A DNA stretch of 54,698 nt, taken from contig JAFWPH010000002.1 in NCBI GenBank assembly GCA_017509605.1, positions 1 to 54,698 on the forward strand. Reading direction: 5' to 3'. Source of the stretch: Bacteroidaceae bacterium. GTDB taxonomy: Bacteria; Bacteroidota; Bacteroidia; Bacteroidales; Bacteroidaceae. The notes under the pieces were generated by a model. It ran no database searches, was not told the origin of the DNA, and was given only the letters and a program-made list of their open reading frames with translations. Position 1 is the first letter of the stretch, and each line of letters starts with the position of its first letter. The translations under genes were made by a program, and so were the position numbers. Shown here one piece after another: positions 1 through 10,100 of this stretch.

Positions 1-739
1 ATGATAGCCTAAAGTGTCAAAAAAAGGCCAAAAGGCATAAGCTGGGCAATGTAAACCACAAAATAAGAGCGGTTGGCACTAAAGGTGTCAAGGACAAGAC
101 ATCATGCAGGACTACACAAAATAATTAAACGACTATCCCTAAACTAATAATACAACTCAAAGACCATATTGGTGAATCGTCAACAAATATAGACAATTTA
201 GGCTGGCGAAGACAAATGATTGCATCATTGTAATCAATGAGCGTTGGCTATTGGCTTTGCCGAATAAAGAAATAGTACTCTATAGAGGAATAAGGGACAA
301 AATGGAACAATGAAAAACAATCAAAATAATGTTATTTTGCAAAAAAATAGCTTGGAAATGAAAAAAAACGCATACAATGATACATCTTTCAAAAATTATG
401 CTTATATTCGCACCGTCAGTTGAGAAAGACTGGCGACATCGAGGAAAGCGATTAGGCTTTGACCCGCTTGAGAATCTGGAAAATTCATCGTGTACGGGGA
501 TAAAGTTTGAAGGCTGTTCCTCCTGCAGTTGCATATATCATGCTCGCTCCTCATGGGGGTCGGTTTACATATATCCCTGCAGGTGTGAACTGAATTTCAT
601 TCTTACTTACATAGATATTCCAGAAACTTTAGGCTGAGATAGTTAAGAAGGCTTGCACTCTTTGTACCAGTGTGATGCCCTCACAACTAACGCTTTTTTG
701 GACACACAATCTATTTATATACTTAAAAAAATTGGTATT
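1..739. other. Gene-poor stretch at window start
   Basis: No coding region here is convincing: the open frames are short, lack recognisable domains and overlap one another on both strands. The base composition is AT-rich. I see no tRNA, terminator or copy of the R1, F or E repeat modules found further on. It may be decayed DNA or the edge of an accessory segment. Confidence 0.5.
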
Positions 740-1300
740 ATGTTTTCAGAAGAATTGAAAGAGTTGATCGATATTACACTCCAAGATGGTGTGCTTACCG
801 ATCAAGAAAGGGCTGTAATCGTAAAACGTGCACAGAAAGAAGGAATTGATGTTGATGAGCTTGAAATCTATATTCAATCCCTTTTACAGAAACGTAATCA
901 AGCAGTTACAAATGAGACATCAGGTTCATGGGAGCTACTACAAGCTAAGTTGGAGGACGTGGAACCAAAATCTGGATTTGCTAAGGCTTTTGATACTCAT
1001 AGTGGAAGGCGTAAAGACGAAATAATAGTTCATTTTCCTGTTCCTGGAACAAGGGCTGATCTGCTGGAATTCTTATCGGCTTTGCAACCTCTAGCAAAAA
1101 ACAAGAAACGCTCAATAATAGAGCCTGATGAAATGATGAAAATGGCATCTCCTGGGGCTTATTGGCAATTGTTTTGCAATTGCATAAACAAAGCAAGAAT
1201 CAGTTTTGCTAATGATCCTTCATTTAAATTCTTTTTTGATTTTTATGAGGAGGAGAGCAAGCCAAAGAAAGGTTTCTTTTCAAAATTGTTTGGTAAATGA
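740..1300 (+). CDS. Small protein with TerB-like N-terminal segment, function unknown
   Basis: The frame is open from 653, but I place the start at the ATG at 740 because it begins the conserved-looking part (MFSEELKELIDITLQDG), giving 186 residues. Residues 1-45 (acidic, with the pattern DGVLTDQERAVI..RA...GIDVDELE) resemble the TerB-like or EF-hand-like helical segment found at the start of many uncharacterised bacterial proteins. The middle (about 95-165) is mixed and carries no motif I know. The C-terminus is basic and aromatic (KPKKGFFSKLFGK), a possible amphipathic membrane-contact tail. There is no signal peptide. It stands alone, is visibly AT-richer than the metabolic genes to the right, and has no partner gene. 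Function is not assigned; the TerB resemblance is an inference from a short stretch. Confidence 0.7.
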   Translation: MFSEELKELIDITLQDGVLTDQERAVIVKRAQKEGIDVDELEIYIQSLLQKRNQAVTNETSGSWELLQAKLEDVEPKSGFAKAFDTHSGRRKDEIIVHFPVPGTRADLLEFLSALQPLAKNKKRSIIEPDEMMKMASPGAYWQLFCNCINKARISFANDPSFKFFFDFYEEESKPKKGFFSKLFGK

Positions 1301-2118
1301 TTTACGGATAATCATGAATATAAATCGCTCATTGTCAACCGCTACTCATTAGAAACGATTAAGTTAGTTATGGCAACTATTTAAATCACATCCAAAGAGA
1401 AGCATGGTAACATGCCTGCTGGTACGACGCTCATCGTCAACACTGGAGGCACCAGCTCTTGCGATTTCAACAAAATCAAGATTGCATCAAAAACGCTAGT
1501 TACAACAGCCAGGCACAAGAAGCAACCTTTCCAGGTTTCTACAAAATCGAAAAGATTTAAAACGCGTAAGGGCGGGCAACAATATAGTCCGCCCCAGATT
1601 ATTATATTCAACCATTGCCGCCAGTGATTTCCAACTTTTCACGCTGAATGAAAGAAAGCGTGCCGTTTTTTGAAAAAGCAGAGACAAGACAGGAACATCC
1701 AGGGGGGGGGTACGCAAGCAGCTTGCTTGCAAAAAAAGAAGTCACAAGTTGGCAGCCTGCGTACTTCAACTGTTGCATCCCCTTTCTGCTAGCAGAATGC
1801 CCAGGCATTATGGCTGATGCATATCCATAATAAATTTTCTAATTTGTGACACAAAAGAACACATTTCTAATTTTCTTGAGCAAAGCCGAACAATTGAAGC
1901 AGCGAGAGCCATCAAAATTGCGATTAAGTGAGTACAAACGATTGCTTGCATTCAGTTTGTCGTACGTGAGCAATTTATCTAAGCTACTTAGATTGCCGAG
2001 TCGCGCCACATGAAGACAAAGTCAACGTGAGCATTTTATCTAATGGTCAATAAACTAGAGCCTAGTGCCTAAAGCCTATAATGTCAACGGTCAACGCTCA
2101 ATGGTCAATGGTCAATGC
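1301..2118. other. Non-coding stretch with a poly-G tract and an F-repeat mosaic
   Basis: About 800 bp without a supportable gene. It contains a run of nine G residues near 1702-1710 that is not inside any recognisable gene, a copy of the F hairpin repeat from about 1877 to 2046, and GGTCAATG/GCTCAATG phrases up to 2118. The open frame at 1412-1627 (TARHKKQPFQVSTKSKR) is basic and might be a gene remnant, but I could not tie it to a family. Confidence 0.5.
1877..2046 (+). repeat. F repeat, copy 1 (mosaic, AAATTGC stem)
   Basis: The outer stem AAATTGC (1915-1921) pairs with GCAATTT (1970-1976). An inner stem GTACAAAC pairs with GTTTGTCGTAC. The right part (GCCGAGTCGCGCCACATGAA, then GTGAGCATTTT) is the segment found only in long copies, here joined after a short copy, so this looks like two F elements recombined or nested. 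Confidence 0.7.
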
Positions 2119-3348
2119 TCAATGGTCAACGGTCAACGATTCAATGATACAATCATGCGTCTTTGCCTCTTTGTCATAGGTGATAGCAACAAGCAATAGG
2201 TTCGAGGTGTATTCGAGCAGTTTTTTCGAGTACTGCTTGCGCTTGATTTGACAGATTGCAGAGTCGGCGTCCTTGTTGACTTTCAACTCAAGGACTATGG
2301 CAGGAGAATCCACATGCTTTCTGGGAATGAGCACGATGTCGGCAAACCCCTTACCACTGGCCAGCTCACGGTGCATCACATAGTCGTTGCGAGCATAAAA
2401 GTAGGCAATAGACAACACACAGGCCAGCGAGTTCTCGTTGTTGTATGAGAGGATGCTGGTGTTCTCGTCATGGGCGTTTTCCACACCTTGCGCCACTGCC
2501 CCTCCTCGTCACCGTCGAGAGTGGCCTGAAGCAGTTCCTCTGACTTCTGCAAGGCATCGACCACTGGCTTCCAATTGCAGGCTTTCACTGCATTCACCAT
2601 CTCGCCCGACACTTCCTTGTTGGGAATGTAGCATTCCTCCTCTCTCCAGTTGTAGGAGAGGTAGCCCAAATGGATGAGCAACGTCAGCACGTCATCGCGG
2701 CTCTGTATGATAGACATGTCGTTCTGGAAACCCGTTGGATCCACCATGCAGCGTCCTCCTGCCAGCATCTTGATGATGTCGTCCTTCAGCCCTTCGAAGT
2801 TCATTCGGATATAATCTGCCACGGCATCGAATGCACCCGTTGAGGCCCAGTAACTACGGCATCTTTTTCTCCTGATGGCTTCCATCACGGAATTTGGGTT
2901 GAAGATTGAGGGCTCATCACCTATCTGATAGCCGTCGTACCATTTTATCAACTCGTCCAAGTCTGCACTATGCTTGGTGGACAAGGCTTCCACCTCGTCT
3001 TTTGTGAAACCAAAGAAACCCGCCATATTACCTGGTTCCACCATGGAGTATTCTTGGAAGTTGTTGAGCGCCGACTGCGTCTTGAACTTCTTGATAAGCC
3101 TTTTGTATATCATTTTTCAGCTCGTCCTGTATATGCCACACAATACGGTCGTCATTGAAGCGAGTGATAAATGTGGTCATGTCAAGGTAGATGACCGGGT
3201 ATTTGTTCAAGTGTTCTTCGAATGTGGGATTGCTGGCTATCTGCAGGTCGGTGAAGAGTGAGCGTGAGTCGCAGGAATGGTCATAGTTGGCAGCCAGCAT
3301 CTCTGCCGCCATCGACTTGCCGAAGCGGCGGCAGCGTGTCACGCTGAC
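2119..3348 (-). pseudogene. Degraded AAA-ATPase-like / PD-(D/E)XK nuclease protein
   Basis: Three minus-strand pieces in different frames add up to one member of the large Bacteroidetes family with an AAA-ATPase-like domain (PF09820 type) followed by a PD-(D/E)XK-like domain (PF08011 type). The right piece begins at VTRCRRFGKSMAAEML, the P-loop region of this family, directly after an in-frame TAA, so the first 30-40 residues are missing. A frameshift near 3050-3110 leads into the middle piece (FQEYSMVEPGNMAGFFGFT, then IKWYDGYQIG). A second near 2475-2500 leads into the nuclease piece (YNNENSLACVLSIAYFYARN, GKGFADIVLIPRK, ELKVNKDADSAICQIK), which keeps the E-x-K core. Members are usually about 500-550 residues. 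N-terminal truncation plus two frameshifts makes it non-functional unless there are sequence errors. The family is highly multicopy and often decays. Confidence 0.85.
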
Positions 3349-3375
3349 TTAACTCCCTATTTAACTCCTTTTCAT
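3346..3375 (+). repeat. TTTAACTCCC repeat, short copy
   Basis: ACTTAACTCCC and TTTAACTCC stand in tandem just left of the Omp85 gene. The same unit recurs at 4960-4997 and 6424-6479, before and after the DUF819 gene. Confidence 0.5.
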
Positions 3376-3469
3376 AACTTCCTAAACTTTAGTACCAACA
3401 TAAATAGCCAATAATTAACCAATAATCATTTTCGTCGAATTCACGTTAATCTATTTGAATAAAAATCAA

Positions 3470-3477
3470 TAACTTTG
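3470..3477 (+). promoter_or_regulatory. -7 box TAACTTTG for the Omp85-type gene
   Basis: Matches the Bacteroidetes sigma-ABfr -7 consensus TAnnTTTG and lies about 56 bp before the ATG at 3534. I do not see a well-spaced TTTG -33 element. Confidence 0.6.
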
Positions 3478-3533
3478 CACCGTTTTTTTAATGATAGCAA
3501 TATTACTACCTTTTTTACATCTGACAACACATA

Positions 3534-4901
3534 ATGAACAAGCGCACAAGAATACGCTTTCTGTGGTCGATACTCCTATCGATCATTTCCCTTGCCACCA
3601 TGGGACAGGAGGACTCTACGAAACATGTACGAAGAGGCTGGAACTTCGGAATACTCCCCAGTGTGGCTTTTGATGCCGACCAAGGATTTCAGTATGGTGC
3701 ATTGACGAACATCTATTACTACGGCGACGGATCCGAATACCCCAACTATCTCCACTCACTATATGCAGAGGCCGCATACACCACAAAGGATTGCGGCATC
3801 TTCCGACTTTCCTACGACTCGAAGTATCTTATCCCCGACCACCGTCTGAGCATAGACCTCTCCTACTTCCCCAACAAGATGTGCGACTTCTATGGCTTCA
3901 ACGGTTATGCGACAAACTACAAGAAGGAATACGAGAAAAAGGACCGAACGGATTACATCACCAGGGCATACTACAGGTATCACCGCGACCTGCTGCGCAT
4001 CAGTGGCGATATTCAGGGGGAATTGAACGAGCCATGGAACTGGAATGCCGGAGCAGGATTGCTCTACTTCGATGTCGGCAGTGTCGATATCGACCGTATG
4101 AACAGACACGCCAAGGACGACGACATCCTGCCCGACACTACTTCACTCTTCGATGACTATGTGTCATTAGGCTACCTCCGCTCCAGCGAGGCAAAGGGCG
4201 GTGCGCACCCCTATCTGCATGGCGGCGTGACCTACGACACAAGAGAACAACTACAGAATCCTGAGCGGGGAATACATGCCGACGCCTTTCTGACCTATTA
4301 TGCCGGGGTAGGAACGATGAGCGACTACAACAACCTGAAATTCAATGCAGCATGGCGACATTACTTGCCAATAATAGCGAAAAAGGTGACGTTTGCCTAC
4401 CGTGTGGGCGTGCAACTCAACCTGTTGGGCAAAAGTCCTTTCTATCTCAACACCTATCTAAACCAACTCTACCTGCAACGTCCCGTATGCGAAGGCTTGG
4501 GTGGTGGCAATTCGGTGCGCGGTGTGATGCGCAACAGGGTCTTGGCCCCAGGTGTGGCATTCGCCAATGTAGAAGTGAGGACTCGACTGGTCAATTTCCG
4601 TATGGGGCGGAACATGTTCTATGTTGGACTCAACCCGTTTATCGATGCTGGTATGGTTGTCCAACCCTATGACGACGTGGTGGCTGACCCTCACGATTAC
4701 CTCATCAATCACAGCACGGCTCCAGAATCGCAGTATCGCGATGGCAACCGCACACACGACCTCCACCTCTCAGGAGGCTGTGGATTGAAGGTGGCGATGA
4801 ATGAGAACTTCGTCATCAGCGCGGACTGGGCCACTGCCTTCGACAAACAGGACAACGGCAAGTTCAACAACCTCTATATCAAGATGGGATATATGTTCTA
4901 A
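3534..4901 (+). CDS. Omp85/BamA-type outer membrane beta-barrel protein
   Basis: 455 residues with a basic N-terminus and hydrophobic signal segment (residues 4-24, likely cleaved after ATMGQ-like sequence), then alternating aromatic/polar strands typical of an outer membrane barrel. The segment at about 322-332, GGGNSVRGVMRNRV, is the glycine-rich VRG motif of the Omp85 surface-antigen domain (the R of VRG contacts the barrel interior), and the protein ends in phenylalanine (KMGYMF), as outer membrane barrels usually do. No POTRA repeats are visible: the protein is too short to hold them ahead of a 16-strand barrel, so it is a barrel-only member of unknown substrate rather than BamA itself. 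The DUF819 gene follows after 101 bp without a terminator, so co-transcription is possible. A -7 box lies upstream. Confidence 0.82.
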   Translation: MNKRTRIRFLWSILLSIISLATMGQEDSTKHVRRGWNFGILPSVAFDADQGFQYGALTNIYYYGDGSEYPNYLHSLYAEAAYTTKDCGIFRLSYDSKYLIPDHRLSIDLSYFPNKMCDFYGFNGYATNYKKEYEKKDRTDYITRAYYRYHRDLLRISGDIQGELNEPWNWNAGAGLLYFDVGSVDIDRMNRHAKDDDILPDTTSLFDDYVSLGYLRSSEAKGGAHPYLHGGVTYDTREQLQNPERGIHADAFLTYYAGVGTMSDYNNLKFNAAWRHYLPIIAKKVTFAYRVGVQLNLLGKSPFYLNTYLNQLYLQRPVCEGLGGGNSVRGVMRNRVLAPGVAFANVEVRTRLVNFRMGRNMFYVGLNPFIDAGMVVQPYDDVVADPHDYLINHSTAPESQYRDGNRTHDLHLSGGCGLKVAMNENFVISADWATAFDKQDNGKFNNLYIKMGYMF

Positions 4902-4959
4902 CATTTCGGATGTTTGACAAAAGCCAAATTGGACATCACCAACTATACTATCGTCCTCT

Positions 4960-4997
4960 TTAACTCCCACTTTAACTCCCTTTTTTACTCCCACTTA
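4960..4997 (+). repeat. TTTAACTCCCA tandem repeat, copy 2
   Basis: CTATACTATCGTCCTC is followed by three degenerate TTTAACTCCCA units, ending a few bases before the DUF819 start codon. A near-identical block with four units (CTATCGTCCTC plus TTTAACTCCCAC) lies at 6408-6479, so this gene is bracketed by two copies. Confidence 0.6.
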
Positions 4998-5002
4998 AAC
5001 AA

Positions 5003-6166
5003 ATGAACCTCATCGTCATACTGATCTGTGTATTCTCTCCCTTGGGTATCCTCTGGCTCACCTACAAGAGCGCGTGGCTACGCAAGGTGGGAAGCATCAT
5101 CATCGCCTACATCATCGGCTGCACCTTGGGACTTACTGGCTTGATTCCCGACACCGAAGATATGCATGCCGTGCAGACCACCGTCGCCTCGGTCGCCATC
5201 CCCATCGCCATCCCGTTGTTGCTCTTCTCTGCTGACCTGAAATCGTGGGCACGCTTGGCACCGGCTTTCATCAAAAGCACCATCTTCGGACTGCTTGGAT
5301 GCGCCATCGCTATCATCATCGGCTTCCTTCTCTACGGCAAGAGCAATCCTGAACTCTTTGCCCACGTAGGCGGCATGCTCACAGGACTATACACGGGCGG
5401 AAACGCCAACCTCGCCTCGTTGAAGATGGCTCTAGGAGTGGATGACACGACGTACATCCTCACTTCGGCATACAGCACGATATTGAGCGCGGTATATCTC
5501 TTCTTCGTCATCATTTTCGGAAAACGCCTTCTGAGCCTGTTCATGCCCGACTTCAAAGACGACAAGACGGTAGAGGACGATATCGTCAAGGTGGAAAACC
5601 ACGAGGAAGAACTCTTCCTCGGACTCTTCCGAAAGGACAATCTCAAAGATTTGGGAACAAGCCTACTGCTGACCGTCTGCATCATCGCACTCGGTGCGGG
5701 TGTCGCCGGTCTATTCCCCAAGGATGCGTTCCAAAGCGTCTTCATTCTGGGCATCAGCCTGCTATCCATATTCGCTTCACTCAACAAACGTGTACGAAGG
5801 CTGAAACGCACCTTCGAGGCAGGTACATTCTTCATCCTCGTCTTCAGCGTGGCTGTGGCATCACAGGTAAGCCTCAAGACACTCACCGACGTCAACCCCG
5901 ACATCTTCCTCTTCATCACCGTCGCCACATTGGGGTCGCTCTTCTTCCATGTCCTGCTGAGCGCAGTCTTCCGCATCGACACGGACACCACGCTCACGAC
6001 AAGCATCTCCCTCATCTGTTCACCGCCATTCGCACCTGTCATGGGCAGCGCACTGAAGAACAAGGCCGTCATCGGTCCTGGCATCGCCGTCGGTCTCTTC
6101 GGCTATGCCATTGGCACCTATATGGGTTTCACCCTATCAAAACTGCTGTTATTCATTGGCAATTAG
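5003..6166 (+). CDS. DUF819 family integral membrane protein
   Basis: 387 residues with about ten hydrophobic membrane segments separated by short loops and one charged cytoplasmic-type loop (about residues 180-215, DFKDDKTVEDDIVKVENHEE). The glycine/asparagine-rich segment GLYTGGNANLASLKMALG (about 130-147) and the C-terminal SLICSPPFAPVMGSALKN segment (about 333-350) are the two recurring motifs of the DUF819 (PF05684, YjcL-like) family, which has the inverted-repeat look of a secondary transporter. The substrate is not known for the family. It sits 101 bp after the Omp85-type gene, on the same strand, and is flanked on both sides by TTTAACTCCC repeats. No terminator is visible after it. 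Confidence 0.88.
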   Translation: MNLIVILICVFSPLGILWLTYKSAWLRKVGSIIIAYIIGCTLGLTGLIPDTEDMHAVQTTVASVAIPIAIPLLLFSADLKSWARLAPAFIKSTIFGLLGCAIAIIIGFLLYGKSNPELFAHVGGMLTGLYTGGNANLASLKMALGVDDTTYILTSAYSTILSAVYLFFVIIFGKRLLSLFMPDFKDDKTVEDDIVKVENHEEELFLGLFRKDNLKDLGTSLLLTVCIIALGAGVAGLFPKDAFQSVFILGISLLSIFASLNKRVRRLKRTFEAGTFFILVFSVAVASQVSLKTLTDVNPDIFLFITVATLGSLFFHVLLSAVFRIDTDTTLTTSISLICSPPFAPVMGSALKNKAVIGPGIAVGLFGYAIGTYMGFTLSKLLLFIGN

Positions 6167-6204
6167 ATAAATTGAACATTGACCATTGAACATTGGCTTC
6201 GCCT

Positions 6205-6336
6205 AAAATGCTCACGGTGACTTTGTCTTCATTTGGCGCGACTCGGCAATCTAAGTAAGCTTGATTGCTCTCGCTGCTTCAAATGTCCGGCATAGTGCAA
6301 ACGAGTTTGCCCTCTGCTCTCGCTTAATCGCATTTT
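6205..6336 (-). repeat. F repeat, copy 2 (long form, inverted)
   Basis: A long (132 bp) F element in reverse orientation: AAAATGC (6205-6211) pairs with GCATTTT (6330-6336). It is the reverse complement of copy 7 (54405-54535) with few differences, and is flanked by the CATTGGCTTCGCCT phrase on one side and GAACATTGAACATTGG on the other. It accounts for most of the 325-bp gap after the DUF819 gene. Confidence 0.8.
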
Positions 6337-6407
6337 TGAACATTGAACATTGGCCATTAAAATACATTCTTTTATTTCAATGACTCCCTCTATAAAACTA
6401 TCGTCTT

Positions 6408-6479
6408 AAAAACTATCGTCCTCTTTAACTCCCACTTTAACTCCCACTTTAACTCCCTTTTAAGTCAACTCCCACTTAA
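6408..6479 (+). repeat. TTTAACTCCCAC tandem repeat, copy 3
   Basis: CTATCGTCCTC is followed by three to four TTTAACTCCCAC units and degenerate TAAGTCAACTCCCACT units, ending at the stop of the minus-strand yigZ-like gene. It matches the block at 4941-4997. Confidence 0.6.
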
Positions 6480-6491
6480 GTCAATTACCCT

Positions 6492-7094
6492 TCAATCTAT
6501 GAATTTCAGCGTCTCCACTTTCTCGAGGCGGGCTTTAAGTCGCTCCATGGCTGACAGTCGTTGGCGGAGTGTCATAGTACAGTCGGAGTCATAGCCTTGG
6601 GCGATGATCTGGGGTTCTTCCTCCTTCATGATACGCATCACGTCGTTCATGAACGGATATTCAAAGGCGAAGGAGATGTCCGCATCGACTGTCTTCTCGA
6701 TGATATCAGCCACAGCAAGAGCCTCGATGGCGGCCTGCTTATACGCTTGTATCAGCCCGCTCGTTCCCAATTTGATGCCACCGAAATAACGGACCACAAT
6801 AATGAGGATGTCTGTCAGTCCGTAGGAGTTGATTTGTCCGAGAATGGGCTTGCCCGCAGTGCCCGAAGGCTCACCATTGTCGTTGGCGCGGAAGTCCGTC
6901 CGTTCAGGACCGAGCATATAGGCATAGCAGACATGACGGGCATCGTAGTATTTCTTCTGGTAGTCCTTGACGATATCCTTCACCTCATCAACGGTACGCA
7001 CAGGGAGAGCGAAAGCAAGGAACTTGCTCCGCTTCTCCGTGTACGTGCCTTCAGAAGGCTTACTGATGGTCTTGAATGTATCGTCAGCCTGCAT
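6492..7094 (-). CDS. yigZ: YigZ/IMPACT family protein (UPF0029)
   Basis: 200 residues, the normal length of the bacterial IMPACT family. The N-terminal domain holds the two family signatures: NDNGEPSGTAGKPIL (residues 71-85) and VVRYFGGIKLGTSGL (100-114). The C-terminal part (about 135-200) is the small ferredoxin-like alpha/beta domain (DUF1949 type). The eukaryotic homologue regulates GCN2; the bacterial role is undefined, though a translation or ribosome-linked function has been suggested for the family. The ATG at 7092-7094 gives MQADDTFKTISKPSEG, a natural beginning. It lies downstream of the alpha-2-macroglobulin gene on the same strand, separated by about 95 bp of GACTCTTGACC and GCCTAATATCTATAGCC phrase repeats, so it may be transcribed from that gene's promoter. 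Confidence 0.93.
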   Translation of the reverse strand: MQADDTFKTISKPSEGTYTEKRSKFLAFALPVRTVDEVKDIVKDYQKKYYDARHVCYAYMLGPERTDFRANDNGEPSGTAGKPILGQINSYGLTDILIIVVRYFGGIKLGTSGLIQAYKQAAIEALAVADIIEKTVDADISFAFEYPFMNDVMRIMKEEEPQIIAQGYDSDCTMTLRQRLSAMERLKARLEKVETLKFID

Positions 7095-7188
7095 AAATTG
7101 ATAAAAACTAAAATCTAATGCCTAATATCTATAGCCTACTAAGGACCCTTGACTCTTGACCCTTGACTAAATAAAGCTAAAGCTAATA

Positions 7189-10100
7189 TCATCTCACATC
7201 GACTGCCGTGCCGCGGCTGTGTCCGGCGAAACCAGGCGAGTAAGCGCACTGCACATTGGCCAGTCCATCGAGATAATGACCGCTGCGCACCACCACAAGG
7301 TTCATATCGAGCGTGCAGGTGCCGCGACGGAAGATGTCGAAGAAATAATCGGTGTTGCTGTCGTGCACAGACTGGTAGTAGCCCTGACCCGACTTGTAAC
7401 GGTAACCTGAAAGTTGCTCCTTCGGCTCGAAACAAGCGGCACGCTGGCAGCGCACACTCACGAAGTCCATGTCGCGGTCGGCTGTGACAGTCAGACGAAC
7501 CGTCACCTTCTGTCCAATCTCCAGTTTCTCGCCATCACGCAGGTCACGCATGGTGGTCGTTCCGTCAGCATTCTTGCTCTCCACGAGATAACGACGGGTC
7601 ACCTTCAGTTCGTTGCCGACATCGGAGACGTCATCGCTCTTGGCTGTGTATTGCACATAGACTGCTCCCCAAGAGAGTCCCGGGGTATCTTTCGTCACCT
7701 TCAAGGTGTTGTCGGTCTTGACCTCGTTGGATGGCACGACTGTCTTGAAGTACCCCAGTCCAGGTGTCATCTCTCCCATATCAACGGCATTGTCGTTGAT
7801 GGTCACTGTGGGCCGTTGCGGGTCGTGGAAGAACTCTTCCTGTGCCTCGTCGCCACTAAGCAGGAGATTGACAGCGTCAACGGTGTTGAGCGCATTGTCC
7901 CAAGCCTGCGTCTGCTTCTGGCTGATGAGCCAGAGCTGCATGTCGTGGAGATAGGAGTCGGAATCCTTGAATTCAGCGCGGAAACGCTTCATGGCCTTCA
8001 TGGCCGCAATCTGAGTGGGCAGTTTGTAGTCGCGCCAAGAGTAGAGCGCGCGACCAGTGTTGTAGTGACGTCCCTGACCAGGTGTGAGCACCGAGTACTC
8101 GCGCAACGACTTCACCAGTCCGATAGCCGACTTACCCCGGCCTGCGGCTTCAAGCAGTATGGCGGTCTGAGCCCATCCGTAGATGGAGTAGTCCTTCTTC
8201 ATGCTCTTCTCCACACAGTCGAGATAGTACTTCTGCAACTTCTCCACCTCAGCGCTGTGCTTATGGCCTGTGACGAGGCTCACATAGAGATAATGCAGGT
8301 CGAATTCAGAAGGCAGCGGTTTCTTTGTATATTTCAGCCGCTTCTTGTAATCTGTCAGCACATCCTCGTCAAGCCAGTCGAGGGCCTTGTTCATCATCTT
8401 GGTGGTCTCGTCATTAAGCAATCCGTGCTGGTAGAGCGATGCAAGATGTTCCGTCACGGTGAGGGTGGTCCAACTGCTGGCTTTCATGCCCTTGAACCAA
8501 GGCCAGGCACCGGTGTTGAACTGCAGGTCCTTGAGTTTCTCCACGGCCAGACTGATACGGCGCTGCAACAAGTTGTCGTCGAAGAGCTCCACAAGCCGTG
8601 CACGGTTCTCGGTCTCCTTGTCGGCATAGAGCATCCAAGGCGTCTCGCGCTGCACGATGTTGCGAAGTTCCTCGTTCTGCTGCAAGGGACTTGTGAGTTG
8701 CTCGGGCGACTCGTTCTTCCATGCCTCTATCACGGTGCGGATGGAAGGCATGCGCTCCACGAAGTGGCGAGCGATGGCGTTGGTGTAAAGCGAGGCGCTG
8801 AGCGTGAACGCATCACCCTCATTCGGCGTCACAAGGGTCTGGATGGCCTGTATCACTGTCCATGCCGGTGTGTCGGTGTATTCGAGGGTCATCTTGTCGG
8901 TGCTGCCCTCAGAGAAGGTGTTCTGTGGCACCTTCACCTCAATGTCTTTGCTGCCCTGTTCAACATAGAACGGGATGGTCTCGAGGATGCGCTGGCGGGA
9001 ATCGAGCACCGGCAGGTAGTTCTGCTCTCCGTCGCTGAAGCCATCACCCACGCCCACAATCTTGCAGACGAGCAACGGGTGGTTGACATCGGCGTCGTAG
9101 TCGAAGACCACCTGACTGGTGGCGTTGGCATCGAGAGAGAAAGGCACGCTCTGCCGTTTCACTTCCTCACCCGTGTCAGCATCGGTGAGCAGCATGGTGG
9201 CTGTTCCGTTGATAGCCTTTTCGGTCTGGTTGATGACCGTCGCGGCAATTTTCGCCTTGTCACCGTCGCGGAGGAAGCGCGGCATATTGGGTTGAACCAT
9301 GAAATCCTTCTGCGCCTTGGCTTTGGAAGTGATGAGGCCATAGTCCATGTCCTGGGTGTTGGCGAATCCCATGAACTTCCATTCAGTGAGGCTCTCGGGC
9401 AAGTGGAAAGCGATGCTCACGTTACCGTCCTTGTCAGCTATGAGGTTGGGCTGGTAGAAGGCTGTCTCGGAGAAATCGGAGCGGATATCCACATTGTCAA
9501 TATCCTGCTCTTCGGCCTCGTTTGCTTGATCATTTTTCTGCACCACGACCACCTCCTGGAGGGATGTATTACTTGCTTTTTGAGAACCCACTGCAATTTC
9601 CCTCATTGAGCCTCCAGCAGCTTTCATCATTCTGGACGCAGCACTCTCCTCAACCATTGCGCTTGCAAGAGGCATGAGGTCTTCGTCGTAAATCCGTCGG
9701 TAGAAGCTGAAACCGCCATAGTAAGAACGGCAGACATCGAAGAAATACTGGAACCCTGAGAACTCTGCCAGGAACCGCATGTTGTCGAACTCACGGCAGT
9801 ATTCGCTTTCGGGCAGATGATTCAGATTCCTCGACAACGAAAGGGTGGTAAAGCTATCATTGGTGCTGTCAAAGAAAGTAAAGTAGGAGAGATTGCGGCT
9901 GAAACTGAGCCAGAAAGACCATGAATGACCGTAGATCTTGTCGAGCGACGCATCGTACATGGCTGCCAGCAGGTGCGCGTTGGCGGGTTTGCCGTTGGGG
10001 TGCTTGATGTTGAGCACCCACTCCTCGTCCTGTCCCGGACGCAGACGGTCGCGGAAGGTGGCCCACTCCAATTTCAATTCCTTCTCGGGTCGCTGCAGAT

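Noticed and set aside
1700..1712. Run of nine G as a phase-variation tract
   Set aside because: It is not inside or just upstream of any recognisable gene, so no on/off effect can be proposed.
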